Translations under genes and position numbers: made by a program
Origin: Rhodospirillales bacterium
GTDB lineage: Bacteria; Pseudomonadota; Alphaproteobacteria; Rhodospirillales; Defluviicoccaceae
Length of the DNA: 29,811 bases
NCBI GenBank assembly: GCA_030622775.1
Contig: JAUXFS010000001.1
Span: forward strand, 1 to 29,811
Direction of reading: 5' to 3'
In this document: positions 8,837-17,253 of the stretch, one piece after another
Position numbering within the stretch: position 1 is the first letter of the stretch
Layout of the letters: each line of letters starts with the position of its first letter
The notes under the pieces: generated by a model
Database searches by the model: none
The model's input: the letters and a program-made list of their open reading frames with translations, nothing else
Told to the model about the DNA's origin: nothing

Positions 8837-11125
8837 TCAGGTTTCGTACACCAGTTGGGCGATCGCGTTGATCGGCATGAATTCTTCAAGTTTGTCGCGC
8901 AGGTCGGCGCGTTTGATTGGGTCGAGCGCGGCATGATAGGCACCCATCTCTGTGCCGTCCTCGCCGCCCCTGCGGATGTTGTCCGGGGCGACTTCGCTGA
9001 GCTGGGCATAAGCCGCGTCGCCGAAGCGTTTCGAGATGAATGTGGTCGGCGGCAGGACGCCAGTAAAAAAGTGGCTCTCGTAGGCCTGCGGCACGCGCCC
9101 CCCGCTGGCGGCGGCGGAGAAGCGGAAGCAGCCCGATTGCGCATTCTCCACGCGGACCTGGCCGTCGACGATCACCTCGCTCGCGTCGAGCGCGCCGGTG
9201 ACGAGGTCGCCGAGGACGGTCGAGCGGTCGAGGCAGGCCCGCGCGTTGCGCAGAAAGATCGCCGGATCGGGGGCGGTGCCGTGGACGACGCTGTCGCAGA
9301 TCGTGATCGCGTCGACGGCGCAGGGATCGATGGCGGTGATGGTCTCGGTGATCGGGCCCGTCACGCAGCGGTCGAGCACGATGTCGTCGATGGCCCCGCC
9401 GAAGGTCAGCGTCACCGGTGGGATCGCCTCGGGCAGGGCGGGCGGCACGGCGGCGCGCTCTCCGCCGGGGTCGAGGGTGACATTTCGGAGGATCACCTTG
9501 GCCCAGGTGCCGTCGATGGACAGCCTTGTGGCGGCTGCGCCGAGGAGGCTGAACCAGATCCCGTCGATGGTGAGCGTCAGGCCCGGTGCGACAGCCCGCA
9601 GGGTCAGAGTGCCGCCCGGCGGCGCGGCCTCGATGAAGGGGCGTTCGCGGTTCGCTGCGGCCAGGGTCAGGTCGCCATCGGCGGTGACAATACCGTTCGC
9701 GGGCAGGACCGGCGTGAACGTGCGGCTGTCGGCGAAACGGAACTCGCCGGAGAGCGGCACGGTGGAGAGATCGGGTGCATCAGCATCGAGCAGGGTGAAG
9801 CCGCCATCCGACAGGCCGGAAGCACGGTCATGGGTGCCGGCGCCAACAGGCCAGAACGTGCCGTAGTGGATTTTCTGTACCAACAGGTCACGGTCGCCCG
9901 GCAGTGCGTCCATCAGCCGGACGCGGCCGGTTTCGGGGTCGACCAAAGCCTCGACCCAGCCCGGCACGCCGTGGTCCACCGCCCATTCAGTGAGGTCAGC
10001 ACCGTAGAGTTTCTGCGGCCCCAGCGGATCGTCATTGGCATTGGCCGCAATGGCCAGCGTGATGGCGCAGGTGTCTTTGTCGCCGTCGGGCAGAAGGTTG
10101 CGGCGCGGGGTCCCGCCCTCCATCGCCGCGGCGATCAGCTCTGCCGCCTGGCTGTCGGCCAGTGCGTTCGGCGGCGTGGGGTCCGCCTCCAGAGCGGCGG
10201 TGGCGGCCTTGAGCAGGCCCTGCTCGGTGGCGAAACGGCGGCCGTAGATCGGCTCCAGCAGCGCCTCCAGCCCCACCGGTGCGTGGGCAATTTTCGGCAG
10301 GAAGCTCGCTGCGGTCAGGCGGCGGCAGGGAATCGGCGCGCGCATCTCCCATTCGCGCGCCTGGGCGCAGGCGTTCGCCGCATCTTGTCCACCCGGCTGA
10401 TACAAAGCTACGTCGCGGCCCGAGGGGTCGAGCGTGTAATGCTCGGGCGCGATCAGGCGGGGGATTACGCCGGAAAGCTGATAAGCGTAGTGGCGATAGA
10501 GGTGCAGGTTGACCTTGGGGATGCCGTAGCGGCCCGACAGGCCCCGGTGGCGCCGGAAATCCGGGAAATGCGACAGGTCGTCATGGCCGGTGTCGAGGAT
10601 GTCGCCAATCCGCACGTTGCGCAGGTCGGCGTAGCCCCATTTCGGCGAACGGGTGATGCGCCCCGGCTCCGGCCCGCCGTCGAGCAGGTGCCAATGGCGG
10701 ATGACGCGCAGGAAGCCCTCGGACGCAATGGCGTCCCAGTCGGCGATGTCGTCGGCCAGGAGCTCCGTCAGCCGCACCGTGCCCTGCCGCCGCCGGTAGA
10801 GGATCGTGCGGCCCAGATTCGCCCGCTGCGCCGCGCGGTTGAGCGCGTTGACGGGCCGCGCGCCGATCAGGGCGCCGATATACGGAATGGCCCAGTCGTC
10901 GGCCTCGTCGGCGCGCGTGTCGGCCCAGAGCCGATCCACCGATCGGCGCGCGACGGCGGCCTGCCCGGCGAGGATTTCGACCAGTGCGCGCAGCCGCCCA
11001 GACCGTTCGGCCAGGCCATCGGCATTGCGGTAAACCTCCGGCACCAGCGCCCAGATTTTTTCCGCATAATGCGTCTCGAAGCCGTCATTGGCGGGGGTGA
11101 TGGGAAGATCGGTGGTGTCAGCCAT
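8837..11125 (-). CDS. phage tail protein I-like baseplate protein with beta-rich C-terminus
   Basis: A 762-residue protein. The first roughly 250 residues fit the gpI tail-protein family that joins the baseplate wedge to fibres (IWALVPEVYRNADG, a helical LLADDIADWDAIASEGFL-type segment, then LRNVRIGD). The middle to C-terminal part (about 430-690) is a run of short beta strands with Asp/Cys turns (LDRCVTGPITE, ITICDSVVHG, LDRSTVLGDL), resembling a small beta-helix. The last 80 residues (KRFGDAAYAQLSEVAPDNIRR is preceded by TTFIS and followed by GGEDGTEMGAYH) match the conserved ending I associate with CIS tail proteins of this type. It begins one base after the stop of the upstream baseplate gene, implying coupled translation. 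It corresponds in role to Pvc12/Afp12 or the fibre-attachment module of that region. Confidence 0.8.
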   Translation of the reverse strand: MADTTDLPITPANDGFETHYAEKIWALVPEVYRNADGLAERSGRLRALVEILAGQAAVARRSVDRLWADTRADEADDWAIPYIGALIGARPVNALNRAAQRANLGRTILYRRRQGTVRLTELLADDIADWDAIASEGFLRVIRHWHLLDGGPEPGRITRSPKWGYADLRNVRIGDILDTGHDDLSHFPDFRRHRGLSGRYGIPKVNLHLYRHYAYQLSGVIPRLIAPEHYTLDPSGRDVALYQPGGQDAANACAQAREWEMRAPIPCRRLTAASFLPKIAHAPVGLEALLEPIYGRRFATEQGLLKAATAALEADPTPPNALADSQAAELIAAAMEGGTPRRNLLPDGDKDTCAITLAIAANANDDPLGPQKLYGADLTEWAVDHGVPGWVEALVDPETGRVRLMDALPGDRDLLVQKIHYGTFWPVGAGTHDRASGLSDGGFTLLDADAPDLSTVPLSGEFRFADSRTFTPVLPANGIVTADGDLTLAAANRERPFIEAAPPGGTLTLRAVAPGLTLTIDGIWFSLLGAAATRLSIDGTWAKVILRNVTLDPGGERAAVPPALPEAIPPVTLTFGGAIDDIVLDRCVTGPITETITAIDPCAVDAITICDSVVHGTAPDPAIFLRNARACLDRSTVLGDLVTGALDASEVIVDGQVRVENAQSGCFRFSAAASGGRVPQAYESHFFTGVLPPTTFISKRFGDAAYAQLSEVAPDNIRRGGEDGTEMGAYHAALDPIKRADLRDKLEEFMPINAIAQLVYET

Positions 11126-11126
11126 C

Positions 11127-13463
11127 TCAGGTCACCGTGGTGCCAGCTTCAAGGTCGAACCAATTACCTTGCCCCGCCGCCACCGCGTGCGGCATCGCCA
11201 GCCCGTCGAGCAGGATCGTCGGCACCGAGGCGACGCCCGGCACCTCGTGGAGCCGGTGGGTCAGGGCGGAGCGGAAGAGCGTGCCGCCGATGGTCTGGTT
11301 CTTCGGGGCGAGGAAACCGGTCTTGTCGTCGAAAAGCGCCGTGTCGACCGCGTTGCGCACTAGCGCTGGGTCGTAGCCATCGCTATAGGTCAGCGTAATC
11401 GCGAGCGTCGAGAAATCCGCCACCCCGGCCTCCTCGACCGCCACGATCAGGTCCGGTGCGGCGCGGGCAGAGAGAAATTTGGCCAGGTCATCGCTGGGAT
11501 CGCCGCTGTCGGGGATGATCCAGAGCTTCGCAGTCGCGCGCTGGCGGCGCGTGTCCCAGGCCCAGGCGGAGGCGGCGTTGAGCACGCCCGGATAGGTGCG
11601 CGCCATCGCCTCGAAATCCTGCAATGACACGGCCCGGCCAAGCGTTAGTGCGCGGGCGGGGGCGCTGTCGCGCAGCTCACCCGCCGTTTCGGCATTTGCG
11701 CCGCCGCGGGCGGGCACCGGGCCGATGACGCTGAGGAGGCCCTTGGTCGGCTTGGCTATGCTCTGGATCGAGCCCGCAGGCGGTTTCGCCGCGCCCGCGC
11801 CATAGCGGTAGTCGGCGCGCACATTGCCCACGCCGCTCGGCACCCGCGCCCCGCGCTTGCCGTCGCCGAAGGAGATGCGCGAACCGCCGTCCGGTCCCGG
11901 TGACAGCGTGTAAGTCTGCTCCTCCGGCCCCTTGCCGAAAAATGTGTCCACGCGGCTCCATTCCAGCCCGTTCACGCGCACGGTCAGTTCCGGTCTGCGC
12001 CCATCAACCAACGAGGCGTCCTCCACCCAGGCGAGCGGCTTTTTCTTCAGGGTAAAGTGCTGATGCGGCTCGGCGGCGTTGCCGCTGCCAAGCTCCTCGT
12101 CGAATATGGTCTCGCCGCGCACCGCCTCGACGACATTACCGTAAAGCCACACGGGTGCGGTCAGCTTGCCGAAATTCGCGCTGCCCGCATCCGGCGCGAA
12201 ATGCGCCTGCCCGTCGCCATCCTCGACGACCGTTCCGCCCATCTTGGCACCCTGAGCCCCCGCTCCGCGCGCAATGACCGAGCCGCCGCCCGGCGCATCG
12301 CCCAGTTCGACCGGCGCCTCCAGCGTGCCCGGGCTTTGCATGTCGGCGAGCGTGATCCGTGTCTTGGCGATCCGGCTGGGCGGGCCCAGCTGGAAGGGGC
12401 TCGCATGCAGGGTGAAACCGTCATTGTCGTCCCAGACGAGCGCGGGCGAAAATGTCACCTGCGTCAGCGCCTGCTTGACGGGCGGCTTGCCGCTGCCCTC
12501 AATATCGTGCAGCACCCTTTCGACCTTGGTGATGCTCGCCGCGTGCAGGGCGCCGCCGATCTCGACCGCGCCGTGCTGGCCGGGTTTGACCTGGGTGTAG
12601 ACCGCGTCCAGCGTCACCTGGCTTCTCGCCGTCCCGGCCATGACCCGGGCCTTTCCTGTGCCCATCCCAGTGCTGGGCGCGGCGATCTCGGCCATCGGCA
12701 CGCGCATGATTGCGGTCTTGATGGCGGAACGCGATACGTCTTTCAAACCTGTCAAGCCGGGTGAGCTTTCGGTCTCGAGCGTTGCCTTCTGATAGGTGAC
12801 GCCATCCGGGGCGGGGTCGGGATCGACCGATGCGATGCGGATGGCGGCGGATTTCGTGCCGGACCAGAGGACAAGAACCGCGCCCGCGCTCGGTGCACGG
12901 CGGGGCAGGAATCGGAGCGTACCGTCGAATTCGGGCTCGCGCACCGGGGCGAGCTGCCAGCGGTTGCGTTGCGGCCAGATCTTATGCCCGGTGACAAGCT
13001 CGAAGACCTGCGGCGCCTCGCCGTCAAAGGGGCCGGAGCGGAAGCCGGTACCCTTGGGCAGCGTCACCGGATCGGCACCGTCGGCCTCGACTGTCAGATC
13101 GACCCGCGCGGCCATGGCGGGGCGCGGGCGGTGGCCGATCAGCGCGGTGAGATTGCGGGCGGCGGTCTCGTCGGGGGCGGTCTGCAGGTAGCTGCGCTCG
13201 GCGATCCGCGCGTCGTAGAAGGCGGTCGTGTCCAGCACCACGGACCATGCCTCCAAGAGCATCACGCCCAGATCGCCCTCGGACCGCGCGCGCCAGTCGG
13301 TGAGCGCCAGGTAGCGCGGAATCGCGGTCAGCATCGCCGCGCGGTATTCGGGAAAGCCGGAAAGCTGCCTGTCGGCCAGCGTCTTCAGGCCGGCGGGAAT
13401 GTCGGGCGCGGGCGGATGCGGCAGCGGCCCGCAGCCGCAGCTTTCGTCGCGGGTCAGGCTCAT
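11127..13463 (-). CDS. large baseplate assembly protein (gp6/gpJ-like, second copy)
   Basis: A 778-residue protein starting at ATG 13463, which overlaps the stop of the preceding baseplate gene (ATGA). The frame remains open upstream to 13544, but that extension (rich in Arg and Pro) lies inside the neighbour and lacks family resemblance. The N-terminus has the CGCG cluster (ESCGCGPLPHPP) and the motif LLEAWSVVLDTTAFYDARIAERSYLQTA shortened here to its core AWSVVLDTTAFYDARIAE, typical of 'putative baseplate assembly protein' of CIS loci. Residues about 600-740 (AVSLQDFEAMARTYPGVLNA) carry the baseplate-J-like fold ending in HEVPGVASV. It is expected to form the wedge that surrounds the hub and triggers sheath contraction, together with the adjacent 855-residue paralogue. 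Confidence 0.85.
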   Translation of the reverse strand: MSLTRDESCGCGPLPHPPAPDIPAGLKTLADRQLSGFPEYRAAMLTAIPRYLALTDWRARSEGDLGVMLLEAWSVVLDTTAFYDARIAERSYLQTAPDETAARNLTALIGHRPRPAMAARVDLTVEADGADPVTLPKGTGFRSGPFDGEAPQVFELVTGHKIWPQRNRWQLAPVREPEFDGTLRFLPRRAPSAGAVLVLWSGTKSAAIRIASVDPDPAPDGVTYQKATLETESSPGLTGLKDVSRSAIKTAIMRVPMAEIAAPSTGMGTGKARVMAGTARSQVTLDAVYTQVKPGQHGAVEIGGALHAASITKVERVLHDIEGSGKPPVKQALTQVTFSPALVWDDNDGFTLHASPFQLGPPSRIAKTRITLADMQSPGTLEAPVELGDAPGGGSVIARGAGAQGAKMGGTVVEDGDGQAHFAPDAGSANFGKLTAPVWLYGNVVEAVRGETIFDEELGSGNAAEPHQHFTLKKKPLAWVEDASLVDGRRPELTVRVNGLEWSRVDTFFGKGPEEQTYTLSPGPDGGSRISFGDGKRGARVPSGVGNVRADYRYGAGAAKPPAGSIQSIAKPTKGLLSVIGPVPARGGANAETAGELRDSAPARALTLGRAVSLQDFEAMARTYPGVLNAASAWAWDTRRQRATAKLWIIPDSGDPSDDLAKFLSARAAPDLIVAVEEAGVADFSTLAITLTYSDGYDPALVRNAVDTALFDDKTGFLAPKNQTIGGTLFRSALTHRLHEVPGVASVPTILLDGLAMPHAVAAGQGNWFDLEAGTTVT

Positions 13464-16027
13464 GGGGCACCTCCATGGGCCTTGACGCTCAGTGCGCCGC
13501 GGCCCGGATATGTTGAATCGTTCTGCAGCCGCACGATCTGCCACGGCTCGACCGTAAGTTCCGGCTCGGTGAAGTCATGCCAGCCGCGCCTTGTGCGTTC
13601 GCGCAGGCGGATCTTCTCGACACCCTTGACGCCCGGCACGCATTGAATGGCGGCCTCCAGTCCCGACCGGCGCAATGGCTGGCCGAAGGTGAAATTGTCA
13701 GGCGCGAAGAAACCGGGGCTTGTCAGCGCCTTCGTCACCCGCTCGGCCACTTCGCCAGGATAGGCGTCGGTGCTGGCGCAGACTTCGACCTCCAGATCAA
13801 TGTCGATATAATCCGGGGCCGCCTGGCGAGCATCGCGGGTGGCCTGGCGGATACAGTCGATCTCGTCGCCCAGCTCTTTCCGCTGCGCATCGGTCAACGC
13901 GAAGCCGTTCAGCGGATCGGCGGCGACGAAATAGGTCGACCAACTGCCGGTCCACCGCGTGGTGGCACTAGCCCGTTGCACCCAGCCGAACCGTTCGAGA
14001 ATATCGCTGAAATCCTCTGGCCGCACCGCGCGCAGGGGCAGCGCGCGGTAGGCTTCGGGCGCGCTGATGCGGATATCCTCGGGGCTCTCCTCGTCGGTGC
14101 CCGAGGTGATTTGCAAGGGGTTGGTGACCGCTTCGGCATAGTCGAAGAGCTGTCCCGCGGGTGCGTTGGCGGGCGCGGTCAGGTGGGTGACGCTGTCGGG
14201 CGAGAGGTTCGCCGCGCTGCCCGGTGCGGTGAAATAGCGTGCCTCCAGCGCCGTGCCGTCCTCAGGCGGCCGGCCGAAGGCGCCGTCGCCGAAGCGGATC
14301 GTCCAGCCCTCGTCGCCTGCATAGTCCTGGAATTCGATGTCGCCGCTGGTCGGCGTCCGATGCGTCACCACTTTCCGCCACATGCCCTCTTCCAGCGTAA
14401 ACGCGGTGCTGTCGAGATCGGTGGTGGCCATGTCGCGCACGAACGTCCACGCGGCACCGCCGGGGTCCTTGCCGTAGAGCGGCGGCAGAACCTCGTAGAG
14501 TTCCAGTATCGGCTCGCGCACGCGCCTATTGGAAAGCCCCGTGGCCTTGGTGGGCTTGATCCAGCCAAGCCCGCGCCCCTCGCTGGCCCGCAGACCGTAG
14601 CGCAGGATCCGTCCGCGCCCGCCGCGGTCCTTTTCATGGGGACCCTCGCGCTCGATGGTGCGGGGCAGGGCGAGCAGCTTGCCGAGGTTGGAGACCGAAA
14701 GCCCCGGGTACCGGGCGGAAGCGGCGGCGTCGGGGCCGACGCGGAACAGTTCGGACACCTCTTCGCCCGCGATCACGGTGACGATGTTGAGAAGCGCTGA
14801 GGTCTCGGCCAGGGGCAATGGCCAAGGGAGCGGTTCGTCCCAGGTGACTTTGGCGACCGGCGTGACGACGCCGGGAGTGGGGGCGAGACTGTCGGTCAAC
14901 GGGGTTACGCTGGTCAGCGTCACGGCAAAGGCGCGTTTGGGTTCGGCCGGATCGCTCGGTTTCGAGCGCAGGATCATCCGTCGGCCCTGCCAGAGCTTCT
15001 GCGGGCTGAGCGGCGAGCCGGGCGGCAGTTGCGCGACGGTCGGCGCGTCGGTCAAAAGGTAGGCTTCGGTCGCGCCCTTGGGCAGGCAGGCAACGTCCGA
15101 ATCCGGGCAATGCAGCGGAATCTGGTTCCACGCCTCGTGGTGCCAGACCTCTGCCTTGGCCGAGAACGGGACCGGCGCACGGCCCTCGGGCAGCACCCAG
15201 GCGCGCGCGCCAATGTTGCAGCTCTTGCCACCGACTCCCGCGCGCACCCAGATGGCAAGCTCGGTCTCGGCGGCAAGCCCCGGATCGGGCAAGTAGTCCA
15301 CCAGCCGCGCCAGCCCGGACCGGCTGCGCCGCTGGGTCGCGGTCGGTAGCGCCGCCTCTCGGGCGTAACGGTCCTGGGTATAGGCGAACTCATCGCCGAG
15401 CGCCGCCATGATCTCCATCAGCATGATCGCTTCGTCGGCCTCCAGCGGCTCGGACCAGCCGGGGTAGCGTTCTGCGGCAAAGTCCAGCAGCGCCCGGCGG
15501 AAGGACCAGAAATCGCGGGCGAGGTAGTCGACGGGGTAGTCGATGCTCTCGATGGGCTCGGGCGTGCAGTCCTCATGACAGTCAAAAACCGAGGGGCACC
15601 CCTGTTTGAAACTGAATTGGGTGTCGTTGAAGAACGGATCGACGCGGGCGTCGTCGATGAAGAGATGATGCAGCGAGAAATCGCCCGGTTGCCTGACGGT
15701 GATTTCCAGCGCCACACGGCTGCCCGCAGGTGTGACAACAACCATCCACTCCAGTGTATCGATCTCGACCGTCTCGCCCGACTCCTCCGAAGGGATAGTG
15801 ACGTTCAGCGCCGCCGCCGCGCCCGGCCCGGCGGTGCCGATGGGCGATCCGGCAGGCGGGGCGGTCAGGCTTGCCGTTGGGATCATCGGCGTGTCGAGCT
15901 GCGTGGGCTCTACGACAAAAAATACCCGCAGCCGGTCTTGCACCAGTGGTTCGAGCACCTGGATGAAGTCGATCCCCGTGAATGAAGTCTGGTCGCAGAG
16001 GGCGGAGAGGCGGTCGATGCTGGCCAT
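13460..16027 (-). CDS. large baseplate assembly protein (gp6/gpJ-like, Pvc11 type)
   Basis: An 855-residue protein. Near residue 143 is the Cys cluster CPSVFDCHEDC (C-x5-C-x3-C), followed by PVDYLARDFWSFRRALLDFA and the LMEIMAALGDEFAYTQDRYA helix with ATQRRSRSGLARLVDYLPDP. These are hallmark motifs of the CIS putative baseplate assembly family. The C-terminal 230 residues contain the baseplate-J-like module (LRAVRPEDFSDILERFGWV, then CVPGVKGVEKI). The protein is expected to be the main wedge component (T4 gp6, P2 gpJ, Pvc11). Its start overlaps the stop of the gp25 gene by one base (TGATG at 16027). The Cys cluster probably binds a metal or Fe-S centre; I infer this from spacing only. Confidence 0.88.
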   Translation of the reverse strand: MASIDRLSALCDQTSFTGIDFIQVLEPLVQDRLRVFFVVEPTQLDTPMIPTASLTAPPAGSPIGTAGPGAAAALNVTIPSEESGETVEIDTLEWMVVVTPAGSRVALEITVRQPGDFSLHHLFIDDARVDPFFNDTQFSFKQGCPSVFDCHEDCTPEPIESIDYPVDYLARDFWSFRRALLDFAAERYPGWSEPLEADEAIMLMEIMAALGDEFAYTQDRYAREAALPTATQRRSRSGLARLVDYLPDPGLAAETELAIWVRAGVGGKSCNIGARAWVLPEGRAPVPFSAKAEVWHHEAWNQIPLHCPDSDVACLPKGATEAYLLTDAPTVAQLPPGSPLSPQKLWQGRRMILRSKPSDPAEPKRAFAVTLTSVTPLTDSLAPTPGVVTPVAKVTWDEPLPWPLPLAETSALLNIVTVIAGEEVSELFRVGPDAAASARYPGLSVSNLGKLLALPRTIEREGPHEKDRGGRGRILRYGLRASEGRGLGWIKPTKATGLSNRRVREPILELYEVLPPLYGKDPGGAAWTFVRDMATTDLDSTAFTLEEGMWRKVVTHRTPTSGDIEFQDYAGDEGWTIRFGDGAFGRPPEDGTALEARYFTAPGSAANLSPDSVTHLTAPANAPAGQLFDYAEAVTNPLQITSGTDEESPEDIRISAPEAYRALPLRAVRPEDFSDILERFGWVQRASATTRWTGSWSTYFVAADPLNGFALTDAQRKELGDEIDCIRQATRDARQAAPDYIDIDLEVEVCASTDAYPGEVAERVTKALTSPGFFAPDNFTFGQPLRRSGLEAAIQCVPGVKGVEKIRLRERTRRGWHDFTEPELTVEPWQIVRLQNDSTYPGRGALSVKAHGGAP

Positions 16028-16404
16028 CAGATCGTCACTTCCTCGTTCAGCACCCGGGAGACACCGCGCTGGATCACCAGATAGTGCACAGTGATCAAAA
16101 GTTTTTCTTCCTCTGCAGTTACGGCCACTTCTTCAATCTTGATTACGGTCGAGAGCCAGCGGCTGAGCGCCTGATAGATCAGCGTCTGCGTGAGCGACGC
16201 GATGGCGGGATTGTTGGGTGCAAAGACCATCCGCCGGACGCCCGCGCCGAAATCGGGCCGGTTGATGCGCTCGCCGGGTGCTGTCATCAGCACCTGGCGG
16301 ATCAGCTGACGGATATAGGCCTCGTAGTGGGATTCCTCCGCCGCGCGGCCGCCGCCAGCGTCGATGGCGAAGGGATATTTCAGCGCGTGTAAAATCTCTG
16401 TCAT
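16027..16404 (-). CDS. gp25-like baseplate wedge protein (GPW/gp25 family)
   Basis: A 125-residue protein of normal length for the GPW/gp25 family (T4 gp25, P2 gpW, Pvc9, TssE). Visible signatures are GYEAYI-like HYEAYIRQLIRQVLMTAPGE, then RINRPDFGAGVRRMVFAPNN. The latter is the conserved R-x-F/P-D-FG-G--R-hhF segment that forms the sheath-initiating strand of the baseplate. The C-terminal half has the alternating beta pattern (EEKLLITVHYLVI). It starts 7 bp after the small tip-position gene, with an AGGATGATATG-type leader, and overlaps the next gene by one base. In the assembled particle it should lock the wedge to the first sheath disc. Confidence 0.93.
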   Translation of the reverse strand: MTEILHALKYPFAIDAGGGRAAEESHYEAYIRQLIRQVLMTAPGERINRPDFGAGVRRMVFAPNNPAIASLTQTLIYQALSRWLSTVIKIEEVAVTAEEEKLLITVHYLVIQRGVSRVLNEEVTI

Positions 16405-16411
16405 ATCATCC

Positions 16412-16714
16412 TCACATCGCTTTGATCCGTAAGTCGCCCATGACGACTGTCATCGGGCCCGGCGTCACCGGCGCTGGGCCGACGCTGGTGCCGGTCGAGG
16501 CCTGATTGACGACGAAAACACCGCCCGCCTTTACACGCGTTGCGGCGACCATCCAGTTGCCCGTCACCTGCGGCCCCGGAAACTGCATCACGTCCGATTG
16601 CACCGTCAATGGCCCGGTGGCAGCCTGCGCCCGTGCCGTGCCGGGCACTTTTACCGTGGCCGGGGCGGCGGCGTTGACCACACCAGAGGGCAGGACCGAG
16701 ACAGGCATCGACAT
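16412..16714 (-). CDS. small beta-rich protein in the spike-tip (PAAR) position
   Basis: A 100-residue protein encoded between the spike gene and gp25, the place where eCIS loci usually carry the PAAR-type tip protein (Pvc10). It is rich in Gly, Ala, Val, Pro and Thr (SGVVNAAAPATVKVPG, then MQFPGPQVTGNW and GGVFVVNQASTGTSVGP), with no predicted helix of note. It contains no histidine and no cysteine, so it cannot form the zinc site of a canonical PAAR cone. The position suggests a spike tip or an Ig-like spike accessory; the family itself is not one I recognise with confidence. It sits 11 bp after the spike gene and 7 bp before gp25. Confidence 0.65.
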   Translation of the reverse strand: MSMPVSVLPSGVVNAAAPATVKVPGTARAQAATGPLTVQSDVMQFPGPQVTGNWMVAATRVKAGGVFVVNQASTGTSVGPAPVTPGPMTVVMGDLRIKAM

Positions 16715-16725
16715 GGGCTATTCTC

Positions 16726-17253
16726 CTAAATCACTGTGAAAGCGCCGTTTTGCGCGTCGAAACCAGCGGCGGAAACCTCTGTCGTACCGCCATTTGCGTT
16801 CTGTCTGATGCTGGGGGCTTCCAACGAAATCTCGTTCCCCGACATCACCAGCTTGGTGCCGCCGGTCGTCTCGATCTCGACAGTCCCTCGATCCTCAATT
16901 TTGATCGTTGCGCCGGGGGTCTTCAGCACGACGATCTCCGGGCTGTCGCCCGGTACCTGTTCCCCTTCGTCCCAGAAACAGCCTACCCAGATCGGGTGAT
17001 CCAGTTCCCCCGCCTCGAACTCGATCCAGACACTGGCTCCCACCGGCGGGATCGCGTGCAGCCCCAGATCGGCGGCGGCATAGGGCACACAGGGCAGCGC
17101 CCATTTCGTCTCGCGGCCAGAGACGCCCGGTACCCGCACCTCCAGCCGGTTGCCGCCGAGAGGGTCTCTGTTGTCCACGACGGTGCCGCGATACTTGCCG
17201 AAAAACCGGCTTTCCATCTCCTCGAAAAGACGTTCGATATCGACATCTGCCAT
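16726..17253 (-). CDS. gpV/gp5-like spike protein (VgrG OB-fold part)
   Basis: A 175-residue protein. Residues about 18-90 carry the OB-fold signature of baseplate assembly protein V and VgrG: GKYRGTVVDNRDPLGGNRLE, followed by a VPG, WALPCVPYA, IPPVGASVWIEFEAGE and HPIWVGCFW. From about 95 to 175 the sequence becomes a regular beta prism-like repeat (TIKIEDRGTVEIETTGGTKL), as in the needle of gp5/VgrG. It is expected to trimerise into the membrane-piercing spike below the hub. Its ATG overlaps the TGA of the hub gene by one base (TGATG at 17253). Hub and spike are therefore separate polypeptides here, unlike the fused VgrG/Pvc8 of many eCIS. Confidence 0.92.
   Translation of the reverse strand: MADVDIERLFEEMESRFFGKYRGTVVDNRDPLGGNRLEVRVPGVSGRETKWALPCVPYAAADLGLHAIPPVGASVWIEFEAGELDHPIWVGCFWDEGEQVPGDSPEIVVLKTPGATIKIEDRGTVEIETTGGTKLVMSGNEISLEAPSIRQNANGGTTEVSAAGFDAQNGAFTVI

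Noticed and set aside
13464..13544. N-terminal extension of the 778-residue baseplate protein
   Set aside because: It overlaps the neighbouring baseplate gene and is Arg/Pro-rich; the ATG at 13463 gives the expected family N-terminus and an ATGA overlap.
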